Below are positions 34,220 through 45,955 of a stretch of DNA of 64,000 nt, in pieces. This DNA comes from Brevundimonas mediterranea (GTDB lineage Bacteria > Pseudomonadota > Alphaproteobacteria > Caulobacterales > Caulobacteraceae). Numbering within the stretch: position 1 is the stretch's first letter; every line of letters begins with the position of its first letter. Location of the stretch: positions 1,612,001 to 1,676,000 of the forward strand of contig NZ_JACIDA010000001.1 in assembly GCF_014196125.1 (NCBI RefSeq). Direction: 5' to 3'. A program made the position numbers and the translations under genes. Under the pieces are notes generated by a model. The model searched no databases. It was not told the DNA's origin and worked only from the letters and a program-made list of their open reading frames with translations.

Positions 34220-34243
34220 GGGGCGGAACCTTGGTCCCGCCCC
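34220..34243 (-). terminator. Hairpin after the chemoreceptor gene
   Basis: GGGGCGGAACC (34220-34230) pairs with GGTCCCGCCCC (34233-34243) with one wobble. It lies just past the stop of the minus-strand chemoreceptor gene. There is no T-run, so it may only stabilise the 3' end. Confidence 0.5.
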
Positions 34244-34250
34244 CTTCTGA

Positions 34251-36179
34251 TCAGAATTCTTCCCAGCCGTCGTCGTTCGAACCGACCGTCATGTCGCGGC
34301 CGTTGGCGACCTTGACCACGCGCTGTTCCGCACGCGGGGCCGGGCGGGGCGCAGAGCGCGCGGACGGGGCTGCGGGCGCGACTGAGGCCGGCTTTCCGCC
34401 CGAGACCTGGAAGAAGGAAACCTGGGCCGAAAGTTCGGCGGTCTCCTGGCGCAGGGCGTTGCTGGCCGCCGTCGCCTGTTCGACCATCGCGGCATTTTGC
34501 TGAGTGACCTGGTCCATCTGGTTCACGGCGACATTGATCTCGTGAAGGCCGGTCGCCTGCTCCTTGGCGGAGGCGGCGATCTCGACCACCAGATTGCTGA
34601 TGTCATTGACCTGGGACGCGATGGCCTGCAGGGCCGAACCGGCCTCGCTGACCAGGCGCACGCCGTTCTCGACCTCGGCGCCCGAACTGTTGATCAGGGT
34701 CTTGATCTCCTTGGCGGCCTCGGCCGAACGCTGGGCCAGGGCCCGCACTTCAGAGGCGACCACCGCAAAGCCGCGTCCGCTCTCGCCGGCCCGCGCCGCC
34801 TCGACCCCGGCGTTCAGGGCCAGCAGATTGGTCTGGAAGGCGATCTCGTCGATCACGCCGACGATCTGGCTGATCTGGCGCGAGCCGTCCTCGATCTTCT
34901 GCATGGCCTGGACGGCGTTCATCACGACCGCGCCCGAGGCCTCGGCGCTCTGGCGGGCGCCGCTGGTGACCGTGGCGGCCTGGGTGGCGCCCTCGGCGGT
35001 CTTGCGGACCGTGACCGTGATCTCGTCCAGGGCCGCAGCCGTTTCTTCCAGGCTGGCGGCCTGTTGTTCGGTGCGGCGCGACAGGTCGTCGGAGGCCTGG
35101 CTGATCTCGCCTGCGCCGGAGTCGATGCCGCGGACCGAGCCGAGCACGCCGGTGACCGTCTCCTCCAGACGGGAGATCGACCGGTTGAAATCGGTTTTCA
35201 GGATTTCGCTGCGCGCCGGGAAGGGCGCGTCGATGCGATAGACCAGATCGCCGTCCGCCAGGGCGGACAGCCCCTTGCCCAGGCTTCCGATCACGACCGC
35301 ATTCTCGGCCGCTTCCTGCGCGGCGGCGGCTTCGCGACGCCGACGCTCGACTTCCGACTCGTCGCGCATCGTTTCCGTTTCGAGCTCCAGCGCCTTGGCG
35401 CGCAGGCTATTGTCGCGGAAGATCTGCATGGCCTGGGCCATGGCGCCGACCTCGTCCTTGCGGTCGGTGTCGGGGATGGCGACGTCCAGCTTGCCGTTGG
35501 CCATGACCGACATGGCGCCGGTCATGCGGCGGACGGGCGCCACCATCAGGATGGACAGTTGCACGCCCAGGAAGACGGCGGCGGCGACCAGGATCAGTCC
35601 CCCGACCGCCAGGGCGATGAAGGAGGCGGTGATCGCCGACGCCTGTTCGGCGTCGCGCACGTTCATCCGCTCGATCTCCATATCGCGGATTTCGGTGATG
35701 GCCTTGGTGATGTGGGTGACGCGCACCCGGTCGCCGGAATCGATCACCACGCGACGCGCGGCCTCGATACGGGCGGGGTCCAGCGCCGCCTCGGTCAGCG
35801 GCGTGCCGAACTCGGTGCGCCAGGCGGCGGCGTCGGCCTGGGCTTTCTGGACAAGCGCCTTCTCATCCGACGTCAGGTTGGCGGCGCCCAGAGCGGCGAC
35901 CGAGGCTTCGAACTGTTCCCAGCCCTTGCGGTAAACCTCGAGATAGTCGGCGTTCCCGGTCAGCAGAACGCCCCGCATCTGTGAGTTCAGGCGGATGAAG
36001 CCCTTCTCGGCCACATGGGTGTGGTCGATGATCGACTTGCTCTCGGCGTTCAGTTCAGCCGCCGTCTTCATCGCCGACAATTGGAAGAAGACCGCCCCGA
36101 TCATGGCGGCCGCGACGGTCAGCAGAAGAGCAAAGGCGATCGCCAGTTTCCGCTGCATCGGAATGTTCTTCGGGTTCAT
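34251..36179 (-). CDS. Methyl-accepting chemotaxis protein
   Basis: The 642-residue receptor has TM1 near residues 11-33 and a periplasmic four-helix-type sensor. TM2 is near 190-212 ([19 protein letters not shown]), followed by HAMP ([20 protein letters not shown]). The signalling hairpin carries [20 protein letters not shown], then [20 protein letters not shown]. The C-terminus ends DGWEEF, similar to the NWETF tether for CheR/CheB. The ligand is unknown. Transcription of the gene is on its own, with hairpins on both sides. Confidence 0.94.
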   Translation of the reverse strand: MNPKNIPMQRKLAIAFALLLTVAAAMIGAVFFQLSAMKTAAELNAESKSIIDHTHVAEKGFIRLNSQMRGVLLTGNADYLEVYRKGWEQFEASVAALGAANLTSDEKALVQKAQADAAAWRTEFGTPLTEAALDPARIEAARRVVIDSGDRVRVTHITKAITEIRDMEIERMNVRDAEQASAITASFIALAVGGLILVAAAVFLGVQLSILMVAPVRRMTGAMSVMANGKLDVAIPDTDRKDEVGAMAQAMQIFRDNSLRAKALELETETMRDESEVERRRREAAAAQEAAENAVVIGSLGKGLSALADGDLVYRIDAPFPARSEILKTDFNRSISRLEETVTGVLGSVRGIDSGAGEISQASDDLSRRTEQQAASLEETAAALDEITVTVRKTAEGATQAATVTSGARQSAEASGAVVMNAVQAMQKIEDGSRQISQIVGVIDEIAFQTNLLALNAGVEAARAGESGRGFAVVASEVRALAQRSAEAAKEIKTLINSSGAEVENGVRLVSEAGSALQAIASQVNDISNLVVEIAASAKEQATGLHEINVAVNQMDQVTQQNAAMVEQATAASNALRQETAELSAQVSFFQVSGGKPASVAPAAPSARSAPRPAPRAEQRVVKVANGRDMTVGSNDDGWEEF

Positions 36180-36208
36180 GCGATCATCTCGGCGGCTTTA
36201 GGGCGCAA

Positions 36209-36232
36209 CCCGGAACGGCGGACCGTTCCGGG
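36209..36232 (-). terminator. Terminator-like hairpin after the porin gene
   Basis: A perfect 10-base stem CCCGGAACGG / CCGTTCCGGG with loop CGGA lies 12 bases past the porin stop on the minus strand and before the chemoreceptor start. There is no clear T-run. Confidence 0.6.
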
Positions 36233-36244
36233 CAAGTTTCAAGT

Positions 36245-37645
36245 CTAGAAGGCGGTTTGGACGCGGACGGTGGCGGTGTTGCCGCTGTCGTCGCCGACGA
36301 AGGTTCCAGTGCGGTTATCGACCGACCAGGCGCTCCAGTGGGCGGAGACGCGGGTGGTGTTCGTGGGATACCAGTTGACGCCCAGCAACCAGGTGTCGCC
36401 TTCGCCGCCGGTCGGGTTGTCGCTGTAGTCGGCGGTGTCGTAGCGACCGACGATCTCGACCGCGCCATAGCCGTCGGCGCCCAGCGGGTTCAGCACCTTG
36501 GGACGGCCCCATGTGCCGGTGCGGGGCGAGAGGGGCGGCTTCTCGCCGGTGATGAAGAAGCCGGCGGAGATGCTGTAGGCGTCCTGATCGAAGTCGCGCG
36601 CGGCGGTCTCGACGACGCGCTTGCCGCCTTCGGCCATCAGCCAGCCCGAACGGTGCACGCCGCCCAGTTCCAGCCCCAGCCCCTTGCTGCCCTTGGGATC
36701 GGCGTAGGTTCCGCCCGAGAGACGCAGGTTGTCGTTGCCGCGCGACGAGACGACCAGGCTGCGCGCCGCGATCGAAGCATTGGGCGTCAGATCCTCGACA
36801 AAGCCCCAAGCGCCGAGATGCAGGAAGCCGGCGTCGGTCTTGAACGGCGACCAGTGGGTGCGGCCCATCAGGGTGACGGAGTCGTTGGCCGTGCCGGTGC
36901 TGATGGCGTCGCCGGTCACCGATAGCGAGGCGTGCCAGACGCTGCCGGTCAGTTTGGACGACAGGCCGACGCCATAGGCGCCGCGCTCGGGGCCGATGGT
37001 CGAGACCATCAGGCTGCGTTCCAGGAAGGGGGTGACGTCTTCGGCCGTGCCGCCCTCGACGCCGCGGTCGTTCAGGCGCTGGCCGGCGGAGATCTCCAGG
37101 TCGCGACCGCCCAGCTTGCGGTTATAGGCCATGAAGGCGTTGGCGACGCTGATCGCGTTATCGGCGATGTCGCCTTCGATCCAGTAGGTGAAGCCGCCGG
37201 GGGTCTTGCCCTGGGCGCCGAGACGCAGGCCGCGCAGTTCGGTGGTGGTCAGGTTGCGGCCGTCGAATTCCGAGCCAAAGGTGTTGGACAGATCGGCGGT
37301 GACGCGGATGCGTGGCTTGAAGGTGAAGCCGCCGTCCGGACTGCGCATTTCGGGAAGGCCGCTCGACCAATCGACGCTGGAGGGCGCGCTGGCCGCCTGG
37401 ACGACCGGGCGCGGCGCGTCGACGGGGACCGGAGCCGGCGTTCCAGCGGCAGCGGGCGCGGCGACAGTCGCCTGAGCCTGGACCTGCGACTGGGCCTCAA
37501 GCTGTTCGAGGCGCGCGGACAGCGCCTGCACCTGGGCCCGCAGGGCGGCGATTTCTTCAGCCGTCGGCGTCGACGACTGGGCGAAGGCGGAGGTGGCGAG
37601 CGCGGCAAGGCCGACACCCGCCGCGAGGGAGCGGTGAATAATCAT
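36245..37645 (-). CDS. Phosphate-selective-type porin (OprP/OprO family)
   Basis: The 466-residue protein has a signal peptide (SLAAGVGLAALATSAFAQ). A coiled coil follows near residues 28-55 (EEIAALRAQVQALSARLEQL), then a linker and a beta-barrel from about 95 on, with GGFTFKPRIRVTADLSNTFG, GGFTYWIEGDIADNAISVAN and YPTNTTRVSAHWSAW, ending in a C-terminal Phe (VRVQTAF). It forms an anion or small-solute channel in the outer membrane. It follows dctA on the same strand across a terminator-like hairpin. A GTG three codons upstream is an alternative start. Confidence 0.85.
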   Translation of the reverse strand: MIIHRSLAAGVGLAALATSAFAQSSTPTAEEIAALRAQVQALSARLEQLEAQSQVQAQATVAAPAAAGTPAPVPVDAPRPVVQAASAPSSVDWSSGLPEMRSPDGGFTFKPRIRVTADLSNTFGSEFDGRNLTTTELRGLRLGAQGKTPGGFTYWIEGDIADNAISVANAFMAYNRKLGGRDLEISAGQRLNDRGVEGGTAEDVTPFLERSLMVSTIGPERGAYGVGLSSKLTGSVWHASLSVTGDAISTGTANDSVTLMGRTHWSPFKTDAGFLHLGAWGFVEDLTPNASIAARSLVVSSRGNDNLRLSGGTYADPKGSKGLGLELGGVHRSGWLMAEGGKRVVETAARDFDQDAYSISAGFFITGEKPPLSPRTGTWGRPKVLNPLGADGYGAVEIVGRYDTADYSDNPTGGEGDTWLLGVNWYPTNTTRVSAHWSAWSVDNRTGTFVGDDSGNTATVRVQTAF

Positions 37646-37738
37646 GAATAACACTCATAGGGTGCGACTGTTAAGGAAGGCCCAAACGGCTATAAGCAGA
37701 AATGCGTATCAGCGTTGGGCAAGGCGCCGGATGCAGTA

Positions 37739-37768
37739 CAGGCGCCGCGCTTTCGCGACGGCGCCTGT
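37739..37768 (-). terminator. Terminator hairpin after dctA
   Basis: CAGGCGCCG (37739-37747) pairs with CGGCGCCTG (37759-37767) across a short loop. It lies 14 bases past the dctA stop on the minus strand. Confidence 0.65.
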
Positions 37769-37781
37769 TGCAGGAAGGAAC

Positions 37782-39137
37782 TCAGTCGGCGGTGACCAGG
37801 TCTTTGTCACCGGGGCCGGCCGCCGGATCGGGCTGGGCCGCGATCGGCTGTGACGGACCGTTCAAGGCCGCGTGCAAGGCGTCCCGGTCCAGTTCGCCCT
37901 CCCATCGGGCGACGACGATGGTGGCCACGGCGTTGCCGATGAAGTTGGTCAGGGCCCGGCACTCGCTCATGAACCGGTCGATGCCCAGGATCAGCGCCAT
38001 GCCAGCCACCGGAACGGTAGGAACCACCGACAGGGTCGCCGCCAGGGTGATGAAGCCGGCGCCGGTGATGCCGGCCGCCCCCTTGGAGGACAGCATGGCG
38101 ACCAGCAGAAGCAGGATCTGTTGCTGCAGGGTCAGCTCGATGTTCAGGGCCTGGGCGATGAACAGGGCCGCCATGGTCATGTAGATGTTGGTGCCGTCCA
38201 GATTGAACGAATAGCCGGTCGGGACGACCAGGCCGACGACCGACTTGGAGGCGCCGGCGCGTTCCATCTTGCTGAGCAACGACGGCAGGGCGGCTTCCGA
38301 CGAGGAGGTGCCCAGGACCAGCAGCAGTTCCTCCTTCAGATAGCGGATCAGCTTCAGGATGTTGAAGCCGTTGGCCCAGGCGACCAGGCCCAGGATGCCG
38401 ACCACGAAGATGATGGCGGTGAGGTAGAAGGTGGCGACCAGCGCGGCCAGATTGGCGATGGAGCCGATCCCATATTTGCCGATGGTGAAGGCGAAGGCGC
38501 CGAAGGCCCCGATGGGCGCGGCCTTCATCAGGATGGCCACCAGCTTGAAGAAGGCGTGGCTGATCGATTCCAGGAAGCTCAGCACCGGCTTGCCCACATC
38601 GCCGACCAGGGCCAAGGCCAGGCCGAACAGCACCGAGACGAACAGCACCTGCAGGATATTGCCCTCGGAGAAGGCCGAAACCATCGTGTCCGGGATGATG
38701 CCCATCAGGAAGCCGGTGATGGTCGTCTCGTGCGCCTGTTCCGAATATTTGGCGACGGCGCCGACATCCAGGGTCGCCGGGTCGATGTTCAGGCCGCGTC
38801 CCGGCTGGACCAGGTTGGCGATGATCAGGCCGACGATCAGGGCCAGGGTCGAGAAGGTCAGAAAATAGGCGAAGGCCTTGGCCGCGACGCGGCCCACGCG
38901 ACCGAGGTCGCTCATGCCGGCGATGCCGGTGACGATGGTCAGGAAGATGACCGGGGCGATGATCATCTTCACCAGTTTGATGAAGGCGTCGCCCAGCGGC
39001 TTGAGGCTTTCGCCGAAGCTGGGCCAGAAATGGCCGATGATCGCACCGGCCACGATGGCGGTCAGAACCTGGAAATACAGATGCCGGTAAAAGGGCCGAC
39101 GCACGGTCGGTTCTGCGGTGGAGGGAAGCGCGATCAC
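37782..39137 (-). CDS. dctA: C4-dicarboxylate transporter DctA
   Basis: The 451-residue DAACS-family symporter has [20 protein letters not shown] and [20 protein letters not shown], the serine-rich hairpin [16 protein letters not shown] near residue 270, and [20 protein letters not shown] near 305. It also has [20 protein letters not shown] and [20 protein letters not shown]. It imports succinate, fumarate and malate with protons or sodium. It is divergent from dctBD, which is expected to control it. No -24/-12 sigma-54 promoter is evident in its 241-base upstream region. Confidence 0.97.
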   Translation of the reverse strand: MIALPSTAEPTVRRPFYRHLYFQVLTAIVAGAIIGHFWPSFGESLKPLGDAFIKLVKMIIAPVIFLTIVTGIAGMSDLGRVGRVAAKAFAYFLTFSTLALIVGLIIANLVQPGRGLNIDPATLDVGAVAKYSEQAHETTITGFLMGIIPDTMVSAFSEGNILQVLFVSVLFGLALALVGDVGKPVLSFLESISHAFFKLVAILMKAAPIGAFGAFAFTIGKYGIGSIANLAALVATFYLTAIIFVVGILGLVAWANGFNILKLIRYLKEELLLVLGTSSSEAALPSLLSKMERAGASKSVVGLVVPTGYSFNLDGTNIYMTMAALFIAQALNIELTLQQQILLLLVAMLSSKGAAGITGAGFITLAATLSVVPTVPVAGMALILGIDRFMSECRALTNFIGNAVATIVVARWEGELDRDALHAALNGPSQPIAAQPDPAAGPGDKDLVTAD

Positions 39138-39278
39138 GGAAGGCTCCTGTCACTGCGGGACCATCCCGCGGTTTCCTCGACGGGCCCCACTCTGTGGCGA
39201 GGCTCCGAGGTCCAGTGTCCGGCAGGGTGAAGCCGCTTCCAAACTCCTTCGACGGACAGTCTAGAAAACTGTTTTTTC

Positions 39279-39295
39279 AGTGGAATATCTCCACT
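39279..39295. promoter_or_regulatory. Palindrome in the dctA-dctB intergenic region
   Basis: Perfect arms AGTGGA (39279-39284) and TCCACT (39290-39295) flank ATATC. It lies between divergent dctA and dctB and could bind DctD. The binding protein is inferred. Confidence 0.4.
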
Positions 39296-39352
39296 ATCTT
39301 CCCAGAATCGGGATCGACAGTGCGGTCAGGCGCACAAGACGATAGCCTATTC

Positions 39353-39368
39353 GTGCGAAATATCGCAC
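39353..39368. promoter_or_regulatory. Palindrome just upstream of dctB
   Basis: Perfect arms GTGCGA (39353-39358) and TCGCAC (39363-39368) flank AATA, ten bases before the dctB start. Its place suggests autoregulation of dctBD. Binding protein unknown. Confidence 0.4.
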
Positions 39369-39378
39369 AGATGACCCC

Positions 39379-41220
39379 ATGACCCGCTCTTCGCCGCGCC
39401 TGAATATCGAAGGACTTTCGAGTATCGCTCGGCAGCCCTGGATTCTGCTGACGCTTGGCTGGCTGGCGATCAGCGCCGTACTTGCGGGCGTCGCGGGCGA
39501 GGCCGCCCGGCGCGATGCGACCGGCGAACTGGAACGCCAGGCGACGGCCGGCGCCGCCCTGCACGCTGCAGTGCTGCGCAGCGAACTGGACAAGCAGCGC
39601 GCCATCCCCATCGTCCTGGCCGGCGATCCCGATGTGGCCGCCCTGCTGACCACGCCCAGCGCCCAGGCCGTGAACGGGGTGGACCGCAAGCTGGAGCGGC
39701 TGGCGACCCAGACCCGCGCCGCCGTCATCTATGTGCTGGACGCCCAGGGCCTGACCCTGGCGTCCAGCAACTGGCGAGCCTCGACCAGTTTCGTCGGTTC
39801 GCGCTACGAGTTCCGGCCCTATTTCATCAATGCGATGCACGACGCCGAAGGCGAGTTCTACGCTCTGGGCACCCGTAGCGGCCGACCCGGCCTTTATCTG
39901 TCGCGCCGCGTGGACTCCGCGGACGGCGCGCCCCTGGGGGTGGTTGTGCTGAAGGTCGAGTTCGACGCCCTGGAGGCCGAATGGCGCGGCTCGGGCGAGC
40001 CGGCTTGGGTGGCGGATCCCGGCGGCGTCGTCCTGGTCACCAGCATCCCGGAATGGCGCTTCCGCACGACCGAACCGATGGACGAGCGGCGACGGCGCCT
40101 CAGCCTGACCGACCTCACTCTCCGCCCCGGCGCCCTGTCCCCCCTGCCCTTCCAAACGCCGGACGGCGACCGACCCCGGCTCGTGCGGACGGCCGTCGGC
40201 GACGGCCGTCCGCAGACATGGGTGCATTCGGAGACGGATACGGCCGCGCCCGGCTGGACCCTGCATTTGCTGACGCCCGAACGAGGGGTGATCGGGGCGG
40301 CGGTGGCGGGGGCGCGGGGCCTGGCCCTGTTTATCACCAGCCTGCTGGCCTTGGGCGTGGCCGTGCTGCTGCGCCGGCGTCATCTGGCCCGCGCCAAGGC
40401 TCAGGCGGAGGAAGAAGGCCGGCTGGAGCTGGAGCGCCGCATCAACGAACGCACCCGCGAACTGCGCAACGCCAATCGAGCCCTGAACCGCCAGATCGAG
40501 GAACGACGTCGCGCCGAGGCCACGCGGGAACTGCTGCGCGATGAACTGGTGCAGGCCAGCAAACTGGCCGCCCTGGGCCAGATCGTCGCCAGCGTGGCGC
40601 ACGAGATCAACCAGCCCGTCGCCGCCATCCGGACCTATGCAGAGACCGCAAACCTGTTGCTGAGCCGCGACCAGACCGACAAGGCCGGAGACGTGCTTCA
40701 GCGCATCGGCGAACTGACCCACCGGATCGGCGCCATCACACAGGATCTGCGGCTGTTCTCACGCAAGGCCACGCCGACCATCGATGAAATCCGGCTGGAG
40801 GACGCCATCCAGGGCGGACTGCAACTGACGCGCGGGCGGGTGGAGGAACGCGGGGTCAGACTGGAGCGGATCGGCGACGGCGACGTGCAGGTCCGCGCCG
40901 ACCAGTTCCGGCTGGAACAGGTCATCGTCAATCTGATCAAGAACGCCGCCGAGGCCATGGAGGGCCAGACCGACGCCCGCCTGACCCTGACCGTGGCGCG
41001 CGACGGCGAGCGGGTGCGGCTGATCTTCGCCGACAACGGGCCCGGCGTGGCGCCCGATGTGGCGCGTCAGCTGTTCACGCCCTTCATCACCACCCGCGCC
41101 AACGGTCTGGGCCTGGGGCTGGTCATCTGCCGCGATATCGTCGCCAGTTTCGGGGGCGAGCTGGATCTGGTCCCCGCCGAACGGGGCGCGACCTTCGTCG
41201 CCGTCCTGAAGGCCGCTTGA
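39379..41220 (+). CDS. dctB: C4-dicarboxylate sensor histidine kinase DctB
   Basis: The 613-residue kinase has TM1 near residues 20-38 and a large periplasmic double-PAS-type sensor with RYEFRPYFINAMHDAEGEFY and GLYLSRRVDSADGAPLGVVV. TM2 is near 306-330, followed by a coiled coil (RRINERTRELRNANRALNRQ). The phospho-His is in IVASVAHEINQPVAAIRTYA near 410. The ATPase domain carries NLIKNAAEAMEG and DNGPGVAP. It senses dicarboxylates and phosphorylates DctD. It is coupled to dctD (TGATG). Confidence 0.94.
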   Translation: MTRSSPRLNIEGLSSIARQPWILLTLGWLAISAVLAGVAGEAARRDATGELERQATAGAALHAAVLRSELDKQRAIPIVLAGDPDVAALLTTPSAQAVNGVDRKLERLATQTRAAVIYVLDAQGLTLASSNWRASTSFVGSRYEFRPYFINAMHDAEGEFYALGTRSGRPGLYLSRRVDSADGAPLGVVVLKVEFDALEAEWRGSGEPAWVADPGGVVLVTSIPEWRFRTTEPMDERRRRLSLTDLTLRPGALSPLPFQTPDGDRPRLVRTAVGDGRPQTWVHSETDTAAPGWTLHLLTPERGVIGAAVAGARGLALFITSLLALGVAVLLRRRHLARAKAQAEEEGRLELERRINERTRELRNANRALNRQIEERRRAEATRELLRDELVQASKLAALGQIVASVAHEINQPVAAIRTYAETANLLLSRDQTDKAGDVLQRIGELTHRIGAITQDLRLFSRKATPTIDEIRLEDAIQGGLQLTRGRVEERGVRLERIGDGDVQVRADQFRLEQVIVNLIKNAAEAMEGQTDARLTLTVARDGERVRLIFADNGPGVAPDVARQLFTPFITTRANGLGLGLVICRDIVASFGGELDLVPAERGATFVAVLKAA

Positions 41221-42554
41221 TGCGCCCGCTCCTGCCGCAGACCGTCGCCTTGATCGAGGACGACGCCGACTTCCGCCAGGCCCTGGTCGAACGCCTGACC
41301 CTGGAAGGGCTGGAGGTGCGCGCCTTCACGGCGGCAGAGCCCGCCCTGAAGGCGCTGGACGCCGACTTCCCCGGCGTGGTCGTCACCGACCTGCGGATGC
41401 CCGGCATGGATGGTCGCCAGTTGCTGACGCGGCTGCAGGCGATGGACCCGAGTCTGCCGGTCATCATGATCACCGGCCACGGCGACATCGCCGACGCCGT
41501 GGCCGCCATGCACGACGGGGCCTATGACTTCGTGGCCAAGCCTTTTCCCTTCGAACGGCTGCAGGACAGCCTAAACCGGGCGCTGGAGAAGCGCAGTCTG
41601 GTGCTGGAGAACCGCCGCCTGGTCGCCATGGCCGCCGAAGGCGGACATGAACTGCCGCTGGCCGGATCGTCGCGCGCCATTACGGCGCTGCGGGCCACCA
41701 TCGCCCAGATCGCCGACGCCCGAATGGACGTGTTGATCGAAGGCGAGACCGGGGTGGGCAAGGAGGCGGTCGCGCGCGCCCTGCACAACGGGGGCCGGCG
41801 CCGGCTGGCGCCCTTCGTCGCCGTCAACTGCGGCGCCCTGCCCGACGGCCTGATCGAGAGCGAACTGTTCGGGCATGAACTGGGCGCCTTCGCCGGGGCC
41901 ATGCGGCGGCGGGTGGGGCATGTCGAACGCGCCCACAACGGCTCGCTGTTTCTCGACGAGGTCGAGAGCATGCCCCTGGCGGTCCAGGTCAAGATGCTGC
42001 GGGTGCTGGAGGAGCGGGAGATCCACCCGATCGGCGCCAACGAGCCCAGGGTGCTGGACCTGCGCATCCTCGCCTCGGCCAAGATCGACCTCAGCGAGGC
42101 GGCGCGACGCGGCGATTTCCGAGAAGACCTCTATTATCGCCTGAACGTGGTGCGGCTGCGTGTGCCGCCGCTGCGTGAGCGGCGCGAGGACATCCCCCTG
42201 CTGTTCGCCCATTTCCTGCGTCGCGCCGCAGACCGCCACGGCGTCGAGCCGCCGAGCGTGACCGACGGCGTCCGCCGCCGTCTGCTGGAAGAGGACTGGC
42301 CCGGCAACATCCGCGAACTGGCCCATTTCGCCGAGCGGGTCGTCCTGGGTCTGGACGAGGGGTCCGGCGGCGCCGAGGCCGATCTGAGCCTGCCGGACCG
42401 GCTGCATCGGTTCGAGGGCGAACTGCTGCGCGGCGCGCTGCAGACTCATAGGGGCGACATCGTCGCGGTGCTGGAGGAGATGCGGATACCGCGCAAGACC
42501 CTGTACGACAAGCTGCAGCGCCACGGGCTGAAACCCGCCGACTTCCGCGCCTGA
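41220..42554 (+). CDS. dctD: NtrC-family response regulator DctD with altered GAFTGA loop
   Basis: The 444-residue protein has a receiver with acidic residues IEDDADF and phospho-Asp57 (VVVTDLRMPGMDG). The AAA+ domain has Walker A EGETGVGKEAVA near 174 and Walker B SLFLDEVESMPL near 242, with DLYYRLNVVRLRVPPLRERR later. A Fis-type HTH lies at the C-terminus (RGDIVAVLEEMRIPRKTLYD). The sigma-54 contact loop reads GAFAGA instead of GAFTGA: the key Thr is Ala225. It would be expected to regulate dctA. The ATG at 41220 overlaps the dctB stop by one base. Confidence 0.92.
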   Translation: MRPLLPQTVALIEDDADFRQALVERLTLEGLEVRAFTAAEPALKALDADFPGVVVTDLRMPGMDGRQLLTRLQAMDPSLPVIMITGHGDIADAVAAMHDGAYDFVAKPFPFERLQDSLNRALEKRSLVLENRRLVAMAAEGGHELPLAGSSRAITALRATIAQIADARMDVLIEGETGVGKEAVARALHNGGRRRLAPFVAVNCGALPDGLIESELFGHELGAFAGAMRRRVGHVERAHNGSLFLDEVESMPLAVQVKMLRVLEEREIHPIGANEPRVLDLRILASAKIDLSEAARRGDFREDLYYRLNVVRLRVPPLRERREDIPLLFAHFLRRAADRHGVEPPSVTDGVRRRLLEEDWPGNIRELAHFAERVVLGLDEGSGGAEADLSLPDRLHRFEGELLRGALQTHRGDIVAVLEEMRIPRKTLYDKLQRHGLKPADFRA

Positions 42555-42587
42555 CCTCTAAGCGACGCCTCCTTAAGCGACGCCCCC

Positions 42588-45110
<2,523 letters not shown>

Positions 45111-45113
45111 ACG

Positions 45114-45134
45114 GCTTCCGATCTGATCGGAAGC
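45114..45134. promoter_or_regulatory. 21-base palindrome overlapping the ribosome-binding site of the hybrid kinase
   Basis: Perfect 10-base arms GCTTCCGATC (45114-45123) and GATCGGAAGC (45125-45134) flank one base. On the minus-strand mRNA the proximal arm contains the GGAAGC that serves as Shine-Dalgarno for the ATG at 45110. It may be a protein-binding operator; the one-base centre makes a tight RNA hairpin less likely unless a few pairs open. Confidence 0.5.
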
Positions 45135-45210
45135 TGCCATGTTTTGGTTGAATAAGGTTTATCGACCCGGTGCGGGCTGCACCTCACCTGACCTTTGTCG
45201 GAACTGCGCG

Positions 45211-45239
45211 TTGACCACCCCCGGGCTTTCGGCTATAGG
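45211..45239 (+). promoter_or_regulatory. Probable promoter of rpsT
   Basis: TTGACCA (45211-45217), a 14-base spacer and GCTATAGG (45232-45239) match the Caulobacter housekeeping consensus. The transcript would start near 45246 with a leader of about 60 bases. The leader has a stem CGCCGTGGA (45261-45269) / TCCGCGGCG (45277-45285) followed by TTTT. Confidence 0.65.
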
Positions 45240-45306
45240 CCCGCCCTCTTGAGATTTCCGCGCCGTGGACGTGTGCTCCGCGGCGTTTTCCGTTCGAAGG
45301 TTTGAA

Positions 45307-45576
45307 ATGGCTAACAACCCCGGCGCCCGCAAGGCGATCCGCAAGATCGAAGCGCGGACCGAAGTGAACAAGGCGCGCCGTTCGCGCGTCCGCACCTATC
45401 TGCGCAAGTTCCAAGAAGCTCTGGCCGGCGGCGACGCCACGGTCGCCAAGACCGCCTTCGTGGAAGCCCAATCCGAGCTGATGCGCGCCGTCTCCAAGGG
45501 CGTCGTTCACAAGAATACCGGCTCGCGCAAGGTGTCGCGTCTGGCCGCCCAGCTGAAGAAGCTGTCGGCAGCCTAA
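45307..45576 (+). CDS. rpsT: 30S ribosomal protein S20
   Basis: The 89-residue basic protein begins [20 protein letters not shown] and has [40 protein letters not shown] and [17 protein letters not shown], the S20 signature. The ATG at 45307 follows CGAAGG by six bases. In Caulobacterales S20 lies upstream of dnaA, as here. A strong terminator follows (45646-45680). Confidence 0.96.
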   Translation: MANNPGARKAIRKIEARTEVNKARRSRVRTYLRKFQEALAGGDATVAKTAFVEAQSELMRAVSKGVVHKNTGSRKVSRLAAQLKKLSAA

Positions 45577-45645
45577 ATCCTTTAACGGATTTCCCGGACA
45601 CGGAATGGCTGTCGCTGTTCCGTTACGGGATTTTGCAGACTTTTC

Positions 45646-45680
45646 AACGGCGAAGGGGCGTATGCTCCTTCGCCGTTTTG
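45646..45680 (+). terminator. Rho-independent terminator after rpsT
   Basis: AACGGCGAAGG (45646-45656) pairs with CCTTCGCCGTT (45667-45677) across GGCGTATGCT, followed by TTTG. The stem is 11 perfect pairs. Confidence 0.85.
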
Positions 45681-45759
45681 CGTTTGGCCGTTAACCCTCT
45701 CTACGCAGGAATACGGACTTCGGGGCGGCCGGAAGGCGAATTTCTCAAGCAGGATTAGC

Positions 45760-45776
45760 GTTTGACGGAGTCAAAC
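45760..45776. promoter_or_regulatory. Palindrome with CcrM site in the dnaA promoter region
   Basis: Perfect seven-base arms GTTTGAC and GTCAAAC flank GGA. It contains GAGTC, a CcrM (GANTC) methylation site, and TTGACGG, which matches the -35 consensus. Two further GANTC sites follow within 30 bases. It could be both promoter and methylation-sensitive control site of dnaA. Confidence 0.5.
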
Positions 45777-45934
45777 AATTTAACTGCGAATCGACCAACG
45801 AATCAGCGTTGACCCAACCGGCTCGCAGCGTAAGTTTTGGCCTCTAACGCACTTCCATCCCAACACGGATGAAGACGGCGCGGGACGATAGTTTCGCGTT
45901 GGCGGGAGATGTCTGTCCAGGAGCTCGGCCCCGA

Positions 45935-45955
45935 CCGAAAAGCATCGCTTTTCGG
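45935..45955 (+). promoter_or_regulatory. Perfect hairpin in the dnaA leader
   Basis: CCGAAAAGC (45935-45943) and GCTTTTCGG (45947-45955) flank ATC. If transcription starts near the 45760 site the mRNA leader would be about 240 bases and contain this hairpin. In C. crescentus the dnaA 5' leader affects translation, so an RNA role is plausible; an operator is the alternative. Confidence 0.45.

Noticed and set aside
39138-39378. Sigma-54 (-24/-12) promoter for dctA
   Set aside because: No TGGCAC-N5-TTGCW-like element was found on the dctA strand.
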